A stretch of DNA of 64,000 bases from Pararhodobacter marinus (GTDB lineage: Bacteria; Pseudomonadota; Alphaproteobacteria; Rhodobacterales; Rhodobacteraceae): assembly GCF_003122215.1 (NCBI RefSeq), contig NZ_QEYD01000004.1, positions 1 through 64,000 of the forward strand. Reading direction: 5' to 3'. Both the position numbers and the translations under genes were made by a program. The notes beneath the pieces were generated by a model. The model saw only the letters and a list, made by a program, of their open reading frames with translations. It was not told where the DNA came from and ran no database searches. Position 1 is the first letter of the stretch. Each line of letters opens with the position of its first letter. Shown in pieces: positions 55,169 through 62,965 of the stretch.

Positions 55169-55768
55169 GGGTCCGTCACCCTTGTTGTCGTCCACCAATG
55201 CTTCATGAGGCCCCGCCTGCCTGCCTTCGGGTTTGCCCTGCGGCGTCCCCCTGAGCGTTCCCCGTGACAGGGCACATGCGTGGCGTCCCAAGACGCGCAT
55301 CGCGTGTCTACCCGAGCGGGCGTTTGCGAACAAGGGTCGGTGCGCGAGTCGGTGTCTGCTTGCAGGGCGTGCCGGCAGTTCGTCGCGCGCGCGCCGTGCA
55401 GGAGAGGAACGGCAGCCTCCCGCACCTGCCGATTCCCGCCGCATTCCACAAGGGTCTGCCTGCTTTTCGATCCGGCCCCGGCACGGCCCGCGATTCTATG
55501 GGGCGTCCGCCATCGCGGCACTGGCGGCGGCCAGGGGATAAGATAAGGTGGTTCCTGCGGTCGAAAACGCGACCCTGAAGCGCTTAGCCTTGCCCGAATC
55601 CTGTCCCGGAAAGCCCGGTGGAAACAGCGGCGTGGCAATTCTGCATCACAAATCGACGGAGTTCCGGGGGTGTTTGTGCGTATCTTGCATTGGGGGGGCA
55701 AAGGCGAGAAACAGACACAGACCCAGCTTGCGGACAAGGTGGGCAGTTAAAACGCAACGAGGGAAACC
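55169..55768. other. 600-base stretch without a supported gene upstream of the first porin
   Basis: The three forward frames between 55233 and 55578 stay open together, but none has a good start or a recognisable product, and their Arg/Pro-rich translation looks like chance. The right end is the porin leader, with GAGGGAAACC before the ATG at 55769. The stretch probably holds promoters for the divergent lipoprotein and porin genes. A non-coding RNA cannot be excluded. Confidence 0.5.
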
Positions 55769-56665
55769 ATGAAGAAAATTCTTCTCGCTTCGACCGCCCT
55801 GGTCCTGTCGGCCGGCCTGGCCCACGCCCAAGGCCTGACCATCACCGGCGAAGGCCGCATGGGGGTCTTCTTCCAGGACAACGGCTTCGTGTCGGCCTGG
55901 ACGCAAGAAAACCGCCTGACCCTGAACTTCAACGTCTCGGTCGAAGCCGATCACGGCCTGACCTTCGGCGCTTGGACCCGTGCCCGTACCCAGTCGACCA
56001 ACTGGGGCAGCTACGCCGGCATCTTCTCGGGCTCGCGCGTTTGGGTTGAAGCTTCGGGCCTGCGCCTGACCTTCGGCAACATCGACGGCGCGATCCGTGG
56101 CGCTGGCGTTGCGATGGGCTACGGCGGCGGCTGCGGCATCGGCTACGAAGGCGGCACCCTGTGCGGTGACTCGCTCGGCCTGGTCGGCAACGGCACCGTG
56201 ACCCAAGGCCAGTCGTCGACCGGCGTTGGCCCGGGCTCGCGCACCCGCATCGACTACAGCTTCGGCGAAACCCGTGTTGCTCTGTCGCACGACCGTAACG
56301 GCAACACCGAGCTGGGTGTTCGCACCTCGTTCGACGCCTTCACCGTTGCTCTGGGCTACTCGGACGGCGACGCGTTCATCTTCGGCGACGTCTGGACCAT
56401 CTCGGGCCACTACGACGGCGGTTCGTGGGGCGTTGGCGCTCTGATCACCGACTTCGCTGGCTGGACCAACTACGCCATCTCGGGCAACGTGAACCTGGGC
56501 GGCGGCGACCTGTACGGCTTCGTCGGCCAACTGTACGACGACGCCACCTACGGCATCAGCTACGGCTACGACCTGGGCGGCGGCGCCACCCTGACCGTCG
56601 GTGCCGAGCACACCGCCTACAACGACGTGACCTTCGGTTCGGTCGGCGTTGCCTTCACGTTCTGA
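55769..56665 (+). CDS. Rhodobacter-type outer-membrane porin (major, highly expressed)
   Basis: The product is 298 aa. A signal peptide (MKKILLASTALVLSAGLAHA) precedes a Gly/Tyr/Trp-rich beta-barrel ending with the outer-membrane C-terminal Phe (VGVAFTF). Each strand pattern (RMGVFFQDNG, NRLTLNFNVSVEADHG, YGISYGYDLGGGATLTVGAE) resembles Rhodobacter capsulatus-like porins. Codon use is strikingly restricted (GGC, GCC, CTG, ACC), marking very high expression. GAGGGAAACC precedes the ATG and a strong terminator follows. It is paralogous to the porin at 57029. Confidence 0.93.
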   Translation: MKKILLASTALVLSAGLAHAQGLTITGEGRMGVFFQDNGFVSAWTQENRLTLNFNVSVEADHGLTFGAWTRARTQSTNWGSYAGIFSGSRVWVEASGLRLTFGNIDGAIRGAGVAMGYGGGCGIGYEGGTLCGDSLGLVGNGTVTQGQSSTGVGPGSRTRIDYSFGETRVALSHDRNGNTELGVRTSFDAFTVALGYSDGDAFIFGDVWTISGHYDGGSWGVGALITDFAGWTNYAISGNVNLGGGDLYGFVGQLYDDATYGISYGYDLGGGATLTVGAEHTAYNDVTFGSVGVAFTF

Positions 56666-56690
56666 TCCAGAACGCGACGGACTTTATGGA

Positions 56691-56723
56691 AGAGCGGGCT
56701 TCGGCCCGCTCTTTCTTTTTTTT
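56691..56723 (+). terminator. Strong Rho-independent terminator of the first porin
   Basis: AGAGCGGGC (56691-56699) and GCCCGCTCT (56704-56712) form a perfect 9-bp stem with TTCG loop, followed by TTCTTTTTTTT. It is the clearest terminator in the window. Confidence 0.92.
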
Positions 56724-56909
56724 GTGCTCTCCTGTCCGTATGGCGGCCCATGCGGAATCGCCGGGAAGACAGCCGCATATCTCCCGACAGCTTGTCTGTT
56801 TCATCCTTGAAGAGCCGGTTTTCCCGCCGTCCGTTTTGCAGGCAGCGGCAAGCCGGTTGCCCGATTTGCGGGCGTGACCATCCGCCAGGATGCTGCGGCT
56901 GCGCGGAAA

Positions 56910-56929
56910 TTGTTGCTGCGCCGCAACAA
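56910..56929. promoter_or_regulatory. Palindrome upstream of the second porin
   Basis: TTGTTGC (56910-56916) and GCAACAA (56923-56929) are perfect inverted arms around TGCGCC. It lies 100 bases before the porin ATG, and could be a binding site for a porin regulator. Confidence 0.35.
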
Positions 56930-57028
56930 GTCATGCAGCAGTCAGGAAAGGGTCGGGATTTTTCTCGAAACGCGCCGCGAAATACCTGACAAAAATACTC
57001 AGGACAAACATCGCGAGAGCGCACAACA

Positions 57029-57892
57029 ATGAAAAACCTTCTCCTCGCCACTACCGCCCTGATCGCCTCGGCAACGATCGCCAATGCGCAGGCCCTCACC
57101 ATTTCGGGCGAAGGCCGGATGGGCGTCATCGCCGTTCACGGCCCCTTCTTCGGCGTCTGGAGCTGGGCGCAGGACAACCAGCTGTCGCTCGATTTCAACG
57201 TCGCCATCGAAGCCGATCACGGCCTGAGCTTCGGCGCGCTCACCACGGCGGAAATCGCCAACGGCTCGGTCGGCATCTTTTCCGGCTCGGCCGTCTGGGT
57301 CGAGGCGAACGGCCTGACGCTGACCTTCGGCAACACGCCGGGCGCCGTCTATACCGCCGGCTTCGCGCTTGATACCTGCCTGGTCGGCTATGAGGGCGGC
57401 ACGATCTGCGGCGACGATGCGGGCGCGGACCTTGCCTTCGTCGATTCGGACACCGCCGGGGTCGGCCCGGCCAATGTGACCGCCGCCTATGCCTTCGGCG
57501 CCACGACTGTCGCCGTCTCGCACGAGCGCGCGACCGGCGAAACCGAGGTCGCGGCGATGACCTCGTTCGACGCTTTCACCGTCGCCGCCGGCTACACCAC
57601 CTTCGCTTCGGGCATCTGGACCGTGTCGGGCCATTACGATGGCGGATCGTGGGGCGTCGGCGCGCTGGTCGTGTCGGACGGCACCATCAACAACTATGCG
57701 GTGTCGGGCAATATCGCGCTTTATGGCGGGATGCTCTATGGCTATGTCGGCCGGGAATTCGGCGGCCAGACCTATGGTCTGAGCTACGGCTATGATCTGG
57801 GCGGCGGCGCCACCCTGACGGCGGGCGTCGAGCATTGGGATATCGGCGCGGGCGCGACCTCGGCCTCGGTCGGCGTGGCCTTCACCTTCTGA
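57029..57892 (+). CDS. Second Rhodobacter-type porin
   Basis: The product is 287 aa. Signal peptide MKNLLLATTALIASATIANA, then a beta-barrel that matches the upstream porin strand for strand (ISGEGRMGV, SGHYDGGSWGVGAL, YGLSYGYDLGGGATLTAGVE), ending VGVAFTF. Codon use is clearly less biased than in the upstream copy (more TAT, GTC, TCG), which suggests a lower expression level or a later, condition-specific copy. The two are tandem duplicates that have diverged in the long extracellular loops. Confidence 0.92.
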   Translation: MKNLLLATTALIASATIANAQALTISGEGRMGVIAVHGPFFGVWSWAQDNQLSLDFNVAIEADHGLSFGALTTAEIANGSVGIFSGSAVWVEANGLTLTFGNTPGAVYTAGFALDTCLVGYEGGTICGDDAGADLAFVDSDTAGVGPANVTAAYAFGATTVAVSHERATGETEVAAMTSFDAFTVAAGYTTFASGIWTVSGHYDGGSWGVGALVVSDGTINNYAVSGNIALYGGMLYGYVGREFGGQTYGLSYGYDLGGGATLTAGVEHWDIGAGATSASVGVAFTF

Positions 57893-57926
57893 CCCGCGAT
57901 CCGAAAACCGCATGACCGCCATGTCG

Positions 57927-57953
57927 ACGGGCCCGTTTGCGGGCCCGTTCGCT
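57927..57953 (+). terminator. Rho-independent-type terminator of the second porin
   Basis: ACGGGCCCG (57927-57935) and CGGGCCCGT (57940-57948) form a 9-bp stem with a TTTG loop. The following TCGCTTT is only a weak T-tract. Confidence 0.7.
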
Positions 57954-58070
57954 TTCCAGACCCTCGCCGCGCACGCGAACGTGTAAGCGAAGCGCCGCTG
58001 ACGGCCCACGCGCCACATTCCGTCTGCCCAAGCGAAATGATACCCTTAGGTACATTTTCGGTTGGTTTTC

Positions 58071-58370
58071 ATGCGCAACGCCCTTCTCGCTTCCGCCCTG
58101 ACCCTGCTGTCGGCTCCGGCCTTCGGCCAGACCTATGTCGTCCATTCCTTCGATTCCCGGTTCGGGGTCGGCTATGCGCACGACCCGAACGCCGCGCAAT
58201 CGTCGCTGCAGCCCCTTTACCAGGGCCGCTACACCGCCAGTTTCCGCCATACCTCGGATGTCGGGGTGCTGTTTCGCTTCGATCTGGGCGTCACGGTCGG
58301 CAATCTGCCCGACAGGCCGCTCAACGACCGCGACAATTTCGGCGAACCGCTGCCCGTCTCACAGAACTGA
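58071..58370 (+). CDS. Small secreted protein, porin-like N-terminus (possible truncated porin)
   Basis: The product is 99 aa. MRNALLASALTLLSAPAFGQ is a clean signal peptide, so the mature form is about 79 aa. RYTASFRHTSDVGVLFRFDL resembles a barrel strand pair of Rhodobacteraceae porins, but there is no C-terminal outer-membrane signature, and only a few strands would form. It follows the second porin by 178 bases and precedes yggS. It may be a small periplasmic protein or a decayed third porin copy. Confidence 0.65.
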   Translation: MRNALLASALTLLSAPAFGQTYVVHSFDSRFGVGYAHDPNAAQSSLQPLYQGRYTASFRHTSDVGVLFRFDLGVTVGNLPDRPLNDRDNFGEPLPVSQN

Positions 58371-58500
58371 ACGGATCCTTCCCGGGCCTGTGGAGTGGGC
58401 CCGTGGGCCGGGTCTGTGGATCGGGGCGGCGGGCGATTTACTTCTCCGGCATGCTGTGGCTTCCTCGCCGGACGCCGCTGTCCGACGCACAGGAGGGTTC

Positions 58501-59157
58501 ATGTCGCTGAAAGATATCAACGATCGTCTGAAAGCCGCCGAGGCCCGCGCGGGACGAGCGCCGGGTTCGGTGACGCTGATCGCCGTGTCCAAGGTGCAGC
58601 CGGTCGAGCGCGTGCGCGACGTTCTGGCGCAGGGGCAACGCGTCTTCGGGGAGAATCGGGTGCAGGAGGCGCAGGGACGCTGGCCGTCGCTGATGCAGAC
58701 GCATGACGGCATCTCGCTGCACCTGATCGGCCCGCTGCAGACAAACAAGACCCGCGCCGCGATGGAGATGTTCGACGCGATCCATTCGGTCGACCGGCTG
58801 AAGCTGGCCGAAACGATCGCCCGCATCGCCGACGAGATCGGGACGTGCCCGGATCTGTTCGTGCAGATCAATACCGGCGCCGAGCCGCAGAAGGCGGGCG
58901 TGTTGCCCGACGATACCGACGGGCTGGTGCGACAGATCCGGGACCTGTCGCTGCCGCTGAAAGGGCTGATGTGCATTCCCCCGGTCGATCAGGAGCCGGC
59001 GGCGCATTTTGAGCTGTTGCAGGCACTGGCGGCGCGCAATGGCCTTGAGGGGCTGTCCATGGGCATGTCCGACGATTTCGAAACCGCCATCGCGCATGGC
59101 GCCACGCATGTGCGCGTGGGCTCGGCGATTTTCGGCGAGCGGGTCTACCAGGGCTGA
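58501..59157 (+). CDS. yggS: YggS-family pyridoxal phosphate homeostasis protein
   Basis: The product is 218 aa, a single TIM-barrel-type PLP protein. The PLP-binding Lys31 lies in LIAVSKVQP, and FGENRVQEAQGRW, LHLIGPLQTNKTR and LSMGMSDDFETAIAHGATHV complete the signature. It buffers PLP and affects amino-acid and cofactor balance. ATG 58501 has AGGAGGGTTC. It converges on the L,D-transpeptidase gene across a conserved hairpin repeat. Confidence 0.95.
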   Translation: MSLKDINDRLKAAEARAGRAPGSVTLIAVSKVQPVERVRDVLAQGQRVFGENRVQEAQGRWPSLMQTHDGISLHLIGPLQTNKTRAAMEMFDAIHSVDRLKLAETIARIADEIGTCPDLFVQINTGAEPQKAGVLPDDTDGLVRQIRDLSLPLKGLMCIPPVDQEPAAHFELLQALAARNGLEGLSMGMSDDFETAIAHGATHVRVGSAIFGERVYQG

Positions 59158-59167
59158 GACATGGTCG

Positions 59168-59237
59168 TCGGGGAAGGGGGGCTGTCTGCCCCCCTCGGCC
59201 TGCGGCCTCACCCCCCGAGGATATTTAGGGAACAAAG
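59168..59237. repeat. Hairpin-bearing intergenic repeat, copy 2
   Basis: It contains GGGGGGCTGTCTGCCCCCC and a second stem (GGCCTGCGGCC), ending in CCCCGAGGATATTTAGG. On the minus strand the words CTCGGGGG and GGGGGCAGACAGCCCCC match copy 1 at 24742-24790. It lies between two convergent genes, so it probably terminates both. Confidence 0.6.
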
Positions 59238-59758
59238 ATGCCGGGCGCGGGCGGGACAACGATTTCCGTGCCGATCGTCACGCGCGCGGCGATCCAGAGC
59301 AGGTCTTCGCGCGAGAAAGCGAGGCAGCCGGCGGTCGGATAGCCGGGGCGGCGCCAGGTATGGACGAAGATGGCCGAACCCTTGCCGGGGCGGGCATCGG
59401 GATAGTTCCAGTCGGTGACGAGGATCAGGTCATACATCGGATCGGCGCGGCGCAGGCGTTCATGGCTGGCCCTGAACGGCGCGCGGACCGGGTGGTTGTA
59501 ATCCGGATGATCCGGATCGTCGCACCACAGATCGCGCGGGCCGATGGGTTCGGCCCAGCGGGGCAGGGCGCCGGCGCGCAGCCGGTCGGGGCGGTAGAGC
59601 AGGCCGAGGATGCGGTGGCGGCCCGACGGCGTGGCCATGTCGCCTTCGCGCTTGGCGTCGCGGATCCCGCCGCGACCGATCACGCAGGGAAGGCGGCGTC
59701 CGGCGAACAGAATGCCCGTGGGCGTGAGATGGAGGGCATCGTCTCTGATACCGATCAC
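59225..59758 (-). CDS. L,D-transpeptidase family protein
   Basis: The product is 177 aa. HTWRRPGYPTAGCLAFSRED provides the YkuD catalytic His and Cys. DMATPSGRHRI and RPDRLRAGALP match the catalytic domain. It has no obvious signal peptide, unlike most family members, which is odd for a periplasmic cross-linking enzyme. The GTG start at 59758 overlaps the ribA stop (GTGA), so the enzyme is coupled to riboflavin synthesis. Confidence 0.82.
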   Translation of the reverse strand: MIGIRDDALHLTPTGILFAGRRLPCVIGRGGIRDAKREGDMATPSGRHRILGLLYRPDRLRAGALPRWAEPIGPRDLWCDDPDHPDYNHPVRAPFRASHERLRRADPMYDLILVTDWNYPDARPGKGSAIFVHTWRRPGYPTAGCLAFSREDLLWIAARVTIGTEIVVPPAPGIFVP

Positions 59759-60819
59759 AGCAGGTGGCCCGATTTGGCAGCCTTGGTCGCGAGATAGGCC
59801 GCGTTTTCGTCCGTCAGCCCCACTTTCAGCGGCACGCGCTCGACCACGTCGATGCCGCCCGATTCCAGCATCGAGACCTTGCGCGGATTGTTGGTCAGCA
59901 GCCGCACCTGCGAAAAGCCCATCTTGCGCAGAAGCTCGGCGCCGAGCCGGAAATCCCGCTCGTCGTCTTCGAAACCCAGCCGGTGATTGGCCTCGACCGT
60001 GTCGAAGCCCTGATCCTGCAGCGAATAGGCGCGCATCTTGTTGGCCAGCCCGATCCCGCGGCCTTCCTGGTTGAGATAGAGCAGCACGCCCGCCCCCTGC
60101 GCCTGCATCGCGGCCAGCGCGGCGTGCAGTTGCGGGCCGCAATCGCATTTCAGCGAGCCAAGCACGTCGCCGGTGAAACAGGCGGAATGGAGCCGTGCCA
60201 GGACCGGCGCATCGCGCAGGGGTTTGCCGATCTCGACCGCGTAATGCTCGGTCCCGCCATCCTGCGGGCGGAAGACATGCAGACGTCCGACACCGGCCAG
60301 CCGCATCGGCAGGCGCGCGGCGATCACCGGGTCGAGCCGGGTTTCCGGCGCCTGCGTTTCGGCGATGGACAGGCGGGTCAGGCCCTCGGGCACTGCTGCG
60401 CCCGTAACCACCAGCGCGGCGGGCAAAAGCTGGGCCGATTTCACCAGCCGGATCGCCGCGCGGTGCAGATCGGCGCTGCCCTCGCGCTGCGACTGCATCG
60501 GGCCTTTCATCGGATGGGTCAGATCCTCGGCCGGGTCGGCCAGCGCCTCGATCCAGCGGGCATCGACATCGGCGGGCACGAGGATTCGTGCCAGATCGCC
60601 GTCATAGGCGCGCGCCTTCAGCGTGGCGGCGCGGCGTTCGGTCAGGGCCACGACCGGCTGGCCAAGCGCCCGCAGCGCGCCGAGCCGCGTATCGTCGAGC
60701 GTCTCGGCGGCGGCGATCAGCGCGGTCTGCGCGCCCTCGGTCAGCACCACGGGCAGGCCCACGCGCAGATCGGCACGCGCGCGGTTGAGGCGTTCGAGAG
60801 GGCCGGGGGACAGCGTCAT
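59755..60819 (-). CDS. ribA: GTP cyclohydrolase II (RibA) with an N-terminal extra domain
   Basis: The product is 354 aa, about 150 longer than Escherichia coli RibA. The C-terminal 200 residues form the enzyme: zinc Cys in SACFTGDVLGSLKCDCG, LLYLNQEGRGIGLANKMRAY and LLTNNPRKVSMLESGGIDV. The N-terminal 1-150 resembles a degenerate RibB (dihydroxybutanone-phosphate synthase) or related domain (ARADLRVGLPVVLTEGAQTA) lacking its acidic active-site set. It makes the first riboflavin intermediate from GTP. It is divergent from the cenR-like gene. Confidence 0.9.
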   Translation of the reverse strand: MTLSPGPLERLNRARADLRVGLPVVLTEGAQTALIAAAETLDDTRLGALRALGQPVVALTERRAATLKARAYDGDLARILVPADVDARWIEALADPAEDLTHPMKGPMQSQREGSADLHRAAIRLVKSAQLLPAALVVTGAAVPEGLTRLSIAETQAPETRLDPVIAARLPMRLAGVGRLHVFRPQDGGTEHYAVEIGKPLRDAPVLARLHSACFTGDVLGSLKCDCGPQLHAALAAMQAQGAGVLLYLNQEGRGIGLANKMRAYSLQDQGFDTVEANHRLGFEDDERDFRLGAELLRKMGFSQVRLLTNNPRKVSMLESGGIDVVERVPLKVGLTDENAAYLATKAAKSGHLL

Positions 60820-60990
60820 GGCGCGCCTTTGACTGTAACAATTGTCCCGTGGATGTAAGACACCGGCGGGGAAATTGAAACATAAGCCGTAACTGCGACA
60901 CGTCCGCGTGAGAAAATTCGCCGTCGCTTGAACGATCCGCGTGCCTGCAACACCTTATGGGCAACAGACCGCGAGCCCGAGGACGGACCC

Positions 60991-61677
60991 ATGGCCAAAC
61001 TGAACAAGATCCTGCTTGTCGATGACGACGAAGACCTGCGCGAGGCGCTGGCCGAGCAACTGGTCGATACCGAGGAATTCGACACGTTCGAAGCCGGCGA
61101 CGGCGCCTCGGGGATGGAGCGGGTGCGGGACGAGCAGTTCGACCTCGTGATCCTCGATGTGGGGCTGCCCGATACCGACGGGCGCGAGCTGTGCAAGCGG
61201 ATGCGCAAGGCCGGGGTGAAATGTCCGGTGATCATGCTGACGGGGCAGGATTCGGATGCCGACATGATCCTTGGGCTCGATTCCGGCGCGAACGATTACG
61301 TCACCAAGCCCTTCAAATTCCCGGTGCTTCTGGCGCGGATCCGCGCGCAGCTGCGCCAGCACGAGCAATCCGAAAACGCGGTGTTCCAGCTGGGCGATTA
61401 CCAGTTCAAGCCCGCGCAGAAGATGCTGGTCGACGAAAAGGACCGCAAGATTCGGCTGACCGAGAAGGAAACCAACATCCTGAAGTTCCTGTACCGCGCG
61501 CCCGACGGCCTGGCCCCGCGCGAAGTGCTGCTGCACGAGGTCTGGGGATACAATGCGGGCGTCACCACCCACACGCTCGAGACGCATATCTACCGGCTGC
61601 GTCAGAAGATCGAATCCGACCCGTCGAATGCGCGGCTTCTGGTGACCGAGCCGGGCGGGTACCGGCTGGTTCCGTAA
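60991..61677 (+). CDS. cenR: CenR-like OmpR-family response regulator
   Basis: The product is 228 aa. The receiver domain has phospho-acceptor Asp56 in VILDVGLPDTDG and Lys of VTKPFKFP. The OmpR-type DNA-binding domain (EKETNILKFLYRAPDGLAPR, then THTLETHIYRLRQKIE) completes it. ELREALAEQL-like EDLREALAEQLVDTEEFD and LCKRMRKAGVKCPVIMLTGQ closely resemble CenR of Caulobacter and Rhodobacter, which controls envelope and outer-membrane genes. CenR is essential in those hosts. Assignment is by similarity; no sensor kinase gene is adjacent. Confidence 0.82.
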   Translation: MAKLNKILLVDDDEDLREALAEQLVDTEEFDTFEAGDGASGMERVRDEQFDLVILDVGLPDTDGRELCKRMRKAGVKCPVIMLTGQDSDADMILGLDSGANDYVTKPFKFPVLLARIRAQLRQHEQSENAVFQLGDYQFKPAQKMLVDEKDRKIRLTEKETNILKFLYRAPDGLAPREVLLHEVWGYNAGVTTHTLETHIYRLRQKIESDPSNARLLVTEPGGYRLVP

Positions 61678-61733
61678 CCCGCTGCCGTCCCCTGCCGTGC
61701 TTTACCTTGGGGTAAGGTCTGGCTGGTAGGGTG

Positions 61734-61823
61734 GTGTCATGGGTTTTCTTATCCCCTGCGTGTCGGGGTCATGACACGCTCCTCCCTGTTGGACTGGTCC
61801 GGGCTTCGGCCCGGACCTTTTTT
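61734..61823 (+). ncRNA. Candidate small RNA A with exposed CUCCUCCC motif
   Basis: A 5' stem (GTGTCATG 61734-61741 with CATGACAC 61770-61777, enclosing CCCC/GGGG) is followed by an unpaired linker GCTCCTCCCTGTTGGACT (61778-61795). A perfect terminator hairpin (GGTCCGGGC/GCCCGGACC, TTCG loop, 61796-61817) and TTTTTT follow. The CUCCUCCC core is complementary to ribosome-binding sites, as in the CcsR-type sRNAs of Rhodobacter. The 5' end is approximate; no promoter is convincing. Confidence 0.55.
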
Positions 61824-61943
61824 CTTTCACGACGGTGATTTCTTTCGCGACTGGGATTTCTTGCGGGACAGGGATTTTGCCTGCGAGGCGCGCGCCCGGC
61901 GGGAAAAAACGCGCCCAGACCTTGACCCGGGGGCGTCCGAGAC

Positions 61944-61957
61944 TTGATTTACATCAA
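61944..61957 (+). promoter_or_regulatory. Perfect FNR/FnrL box
   Basis: TTGAT-TTAC-ATCAA matches the FNR consensus TTGAT-N4-ATCAA without mismatch. Its centre at 61950.5 lies about 41 bases before the predicted start (about 61991) of small RNA candidate B, i.e. class II spacing near -41.5. A -10-like GATTTA lies at 61976-61981. Confidence 0.7.
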
Positions 61958-61990
61958 TGCGGCATCCGTGCTGCAGATTTAACGAGTCAT

Positions 61991-62039
61991 TTCTCCCTGT
62001 TGGACTTTGGCCCCGCATGTTGCGCGGGGCCTTCTTTTT
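61991..62039 (+). ncRNA. Candidate small RNA B, downstream of the FNR box
   Basis: TTCTCCCTGTTGGACTTT is followed by a terminator hairpin (GGCCCCGC...GCGGGGCC, 62008-62030) and TTCTTTTTT. It shares TCTCCCTGTTGGACT with candidate A, including the pyrimidine CUCCC stretch, so the two are probably duplicated units of one RNA family of about 50-90 nt. Placement behind the FNR box suggests induction at low oxygen. Confidence 0.6.
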
Positions 62040-62152
62040 TGCCGCTCAGGCCGCGTCGCGATCGCAGGTTTCGGGTTTTTCCCCGGCATCCGAACGTGTA
62101 GACCCGCTGCGTGCGAAACGGGCGCGGACGTTCAGGCGCGAAAGGAAATCCC

Positions 62153-62941
62153 ATGTCATTCACCCTTGCCACCTGGAACATCAACTCGGTCCGGCTGCGC
62201 AGCCCGCTGGTGCAGAAATTCCTGACCGAGGAAGCGCCCGACGTGCTGTGCCTGCAGGAATGCAAGAGCCCCGTCGACAAGATCCCGCTCGCCGATTTCG
62301 AGGCCCTGGGATACGGTCACATGGTCGCGCGCGGGCAGAAGGGATACAACGGCGTCGCCATCCTGTCGCGCATCCCGATCGAGGATGCCGGGCATATCGA
62401 CTGGTGCCAGAAGGGCGATGCGCGCCACGTCGCGGCCCGGCTGGAAAACGGCGTGACGATCCACAATTGCTATGTCCCGGCGGGGGGCGACATCCCCGAC
62501 CGCACGGTGAACGAGAAGTTCGGCCACAAGCTGGATTTCGTGGCCGAGATGCGCGACGTGTTCCGCGACTCGCTGCCGGAAAAGTCGATCCTGGTGGGCG
62601 ATCTGAACATCGCCCCGCGCGAGGATGACGTCTGGAGCCACAAGCAGTTGCTGAAGGTCGTCAGCCACACCCCCGTCGAGGTCGAGGCGTTCGAAGAGGC
62701 GCGCGCGGCGGGCAAATGGGTCGACATCACCCGGCAGGACATCCCCGAGGGGCAGGTCTATTCGTGGTGGTCCTATCGCTCGCCCGACTGGGACGCGGCG
62801 GACAAGGGCCGCCGGCTGGACCATGTCTGGGCCAGCGGCGATATCGCGGCGGCCGGTCACTCCTCGCGCATCCTGCGGCATGTGCGGGGCTGGGAGAAGC
62901 CATCCGACCACGCGCCGGTGCTGGCGACCTTCGACCTCTGA
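62153..62941 (+). CDS. xthA: Exodeoxyribonuclease III
   Basis: The product is 262 aa of the EEP nuclease fold. Glu36 in LCLQECKSP, the NYVPxG-like HNCYVPAGGD, GDLNIAPREDDVW and C-terminal SDHAPVLATFDL are the catalytic set. It has AP endonuclease and 3'-exonuclease activity for base excision repair. AAAGGAAATCCC precedes ATG 62153. A 15-base tandem duplication starts inside its stop region. Confidence 0.93.
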   Translation: MSFTLATWNINSVRLRSPLVQKFLTEEAPDVLCLQECKSPVDKIPLADFEALGYGHMVARGQKGYNGVAILSRIPIEDAGHIDWCQKGDARHVAARLENGVTIHNCYVPAGGDIPDRTVNEKFGHKLDFVAEMRDVFRDSLPEKSILVGDLNIAPREDDVWSHKQLLKVVSHTPVEVEAFEEARAAGKWVDITRQDIPEGQVYSWWSYRSPDWDAADKGRRLDHVWASGDIAAAGHSSRILRHVRGWEKPSDHAPVLATFDL

Positions 62942-62965
62942 AAACGGGGGCTCTGAAAACGGGGG
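62936..62965. repeat. 15-bp tandem duplication over the xthA stop codon
   Basis: CTCTGAAAACGGGGG occurs twice head-to-tail (62936-62950 and 62951-62965). The first copy contains the TGA stop of xthA. It looks like a recent replication-slippage event. Confidence 0.9.

Larger units (their letters stand above)
56666..57028. other. 363-base gap between the two porins
   Basis: It holds the terminator of the first porin (listed) and a perfect inverted repeat TTGTTGC...GCAACAA at 56910-56929, whose placement about 100 bases before the second porin suits an operator. I see no gene. Confidence 0.5.
61678..62152. other. 475-base gap carrying two small-RNA candidates
   Basis: It contains a short inverted repeat just after cenR (ACCTT-GGGGT-AAGGT, 61704-61718), two hairpin-terminator units sharing CTCCCTGTTGGACT, and a perfect FNR box (listed separately). 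On the minus strand a 63-codon reading frame ends SRKKSQSRKKSPS, a low-complexity repeat I do not regard as a gene. Confidence 0.6.

Noticed and set aside
55165-55737. 190-codon minus-strand frame upstream of the DUF3576 gene
   Set aside because: It has no ribosome-binding site, Arg/Pro/Cys-rich chance-like translation, and it overlaps the porin leader.
61827-62018. 63-aa minus-strand frame ending SRKKSQSRKKSPS
   Set aside because: No start signal, and it runs across the FNR box and the start of sRNA candidate B; noted only as a repeat.
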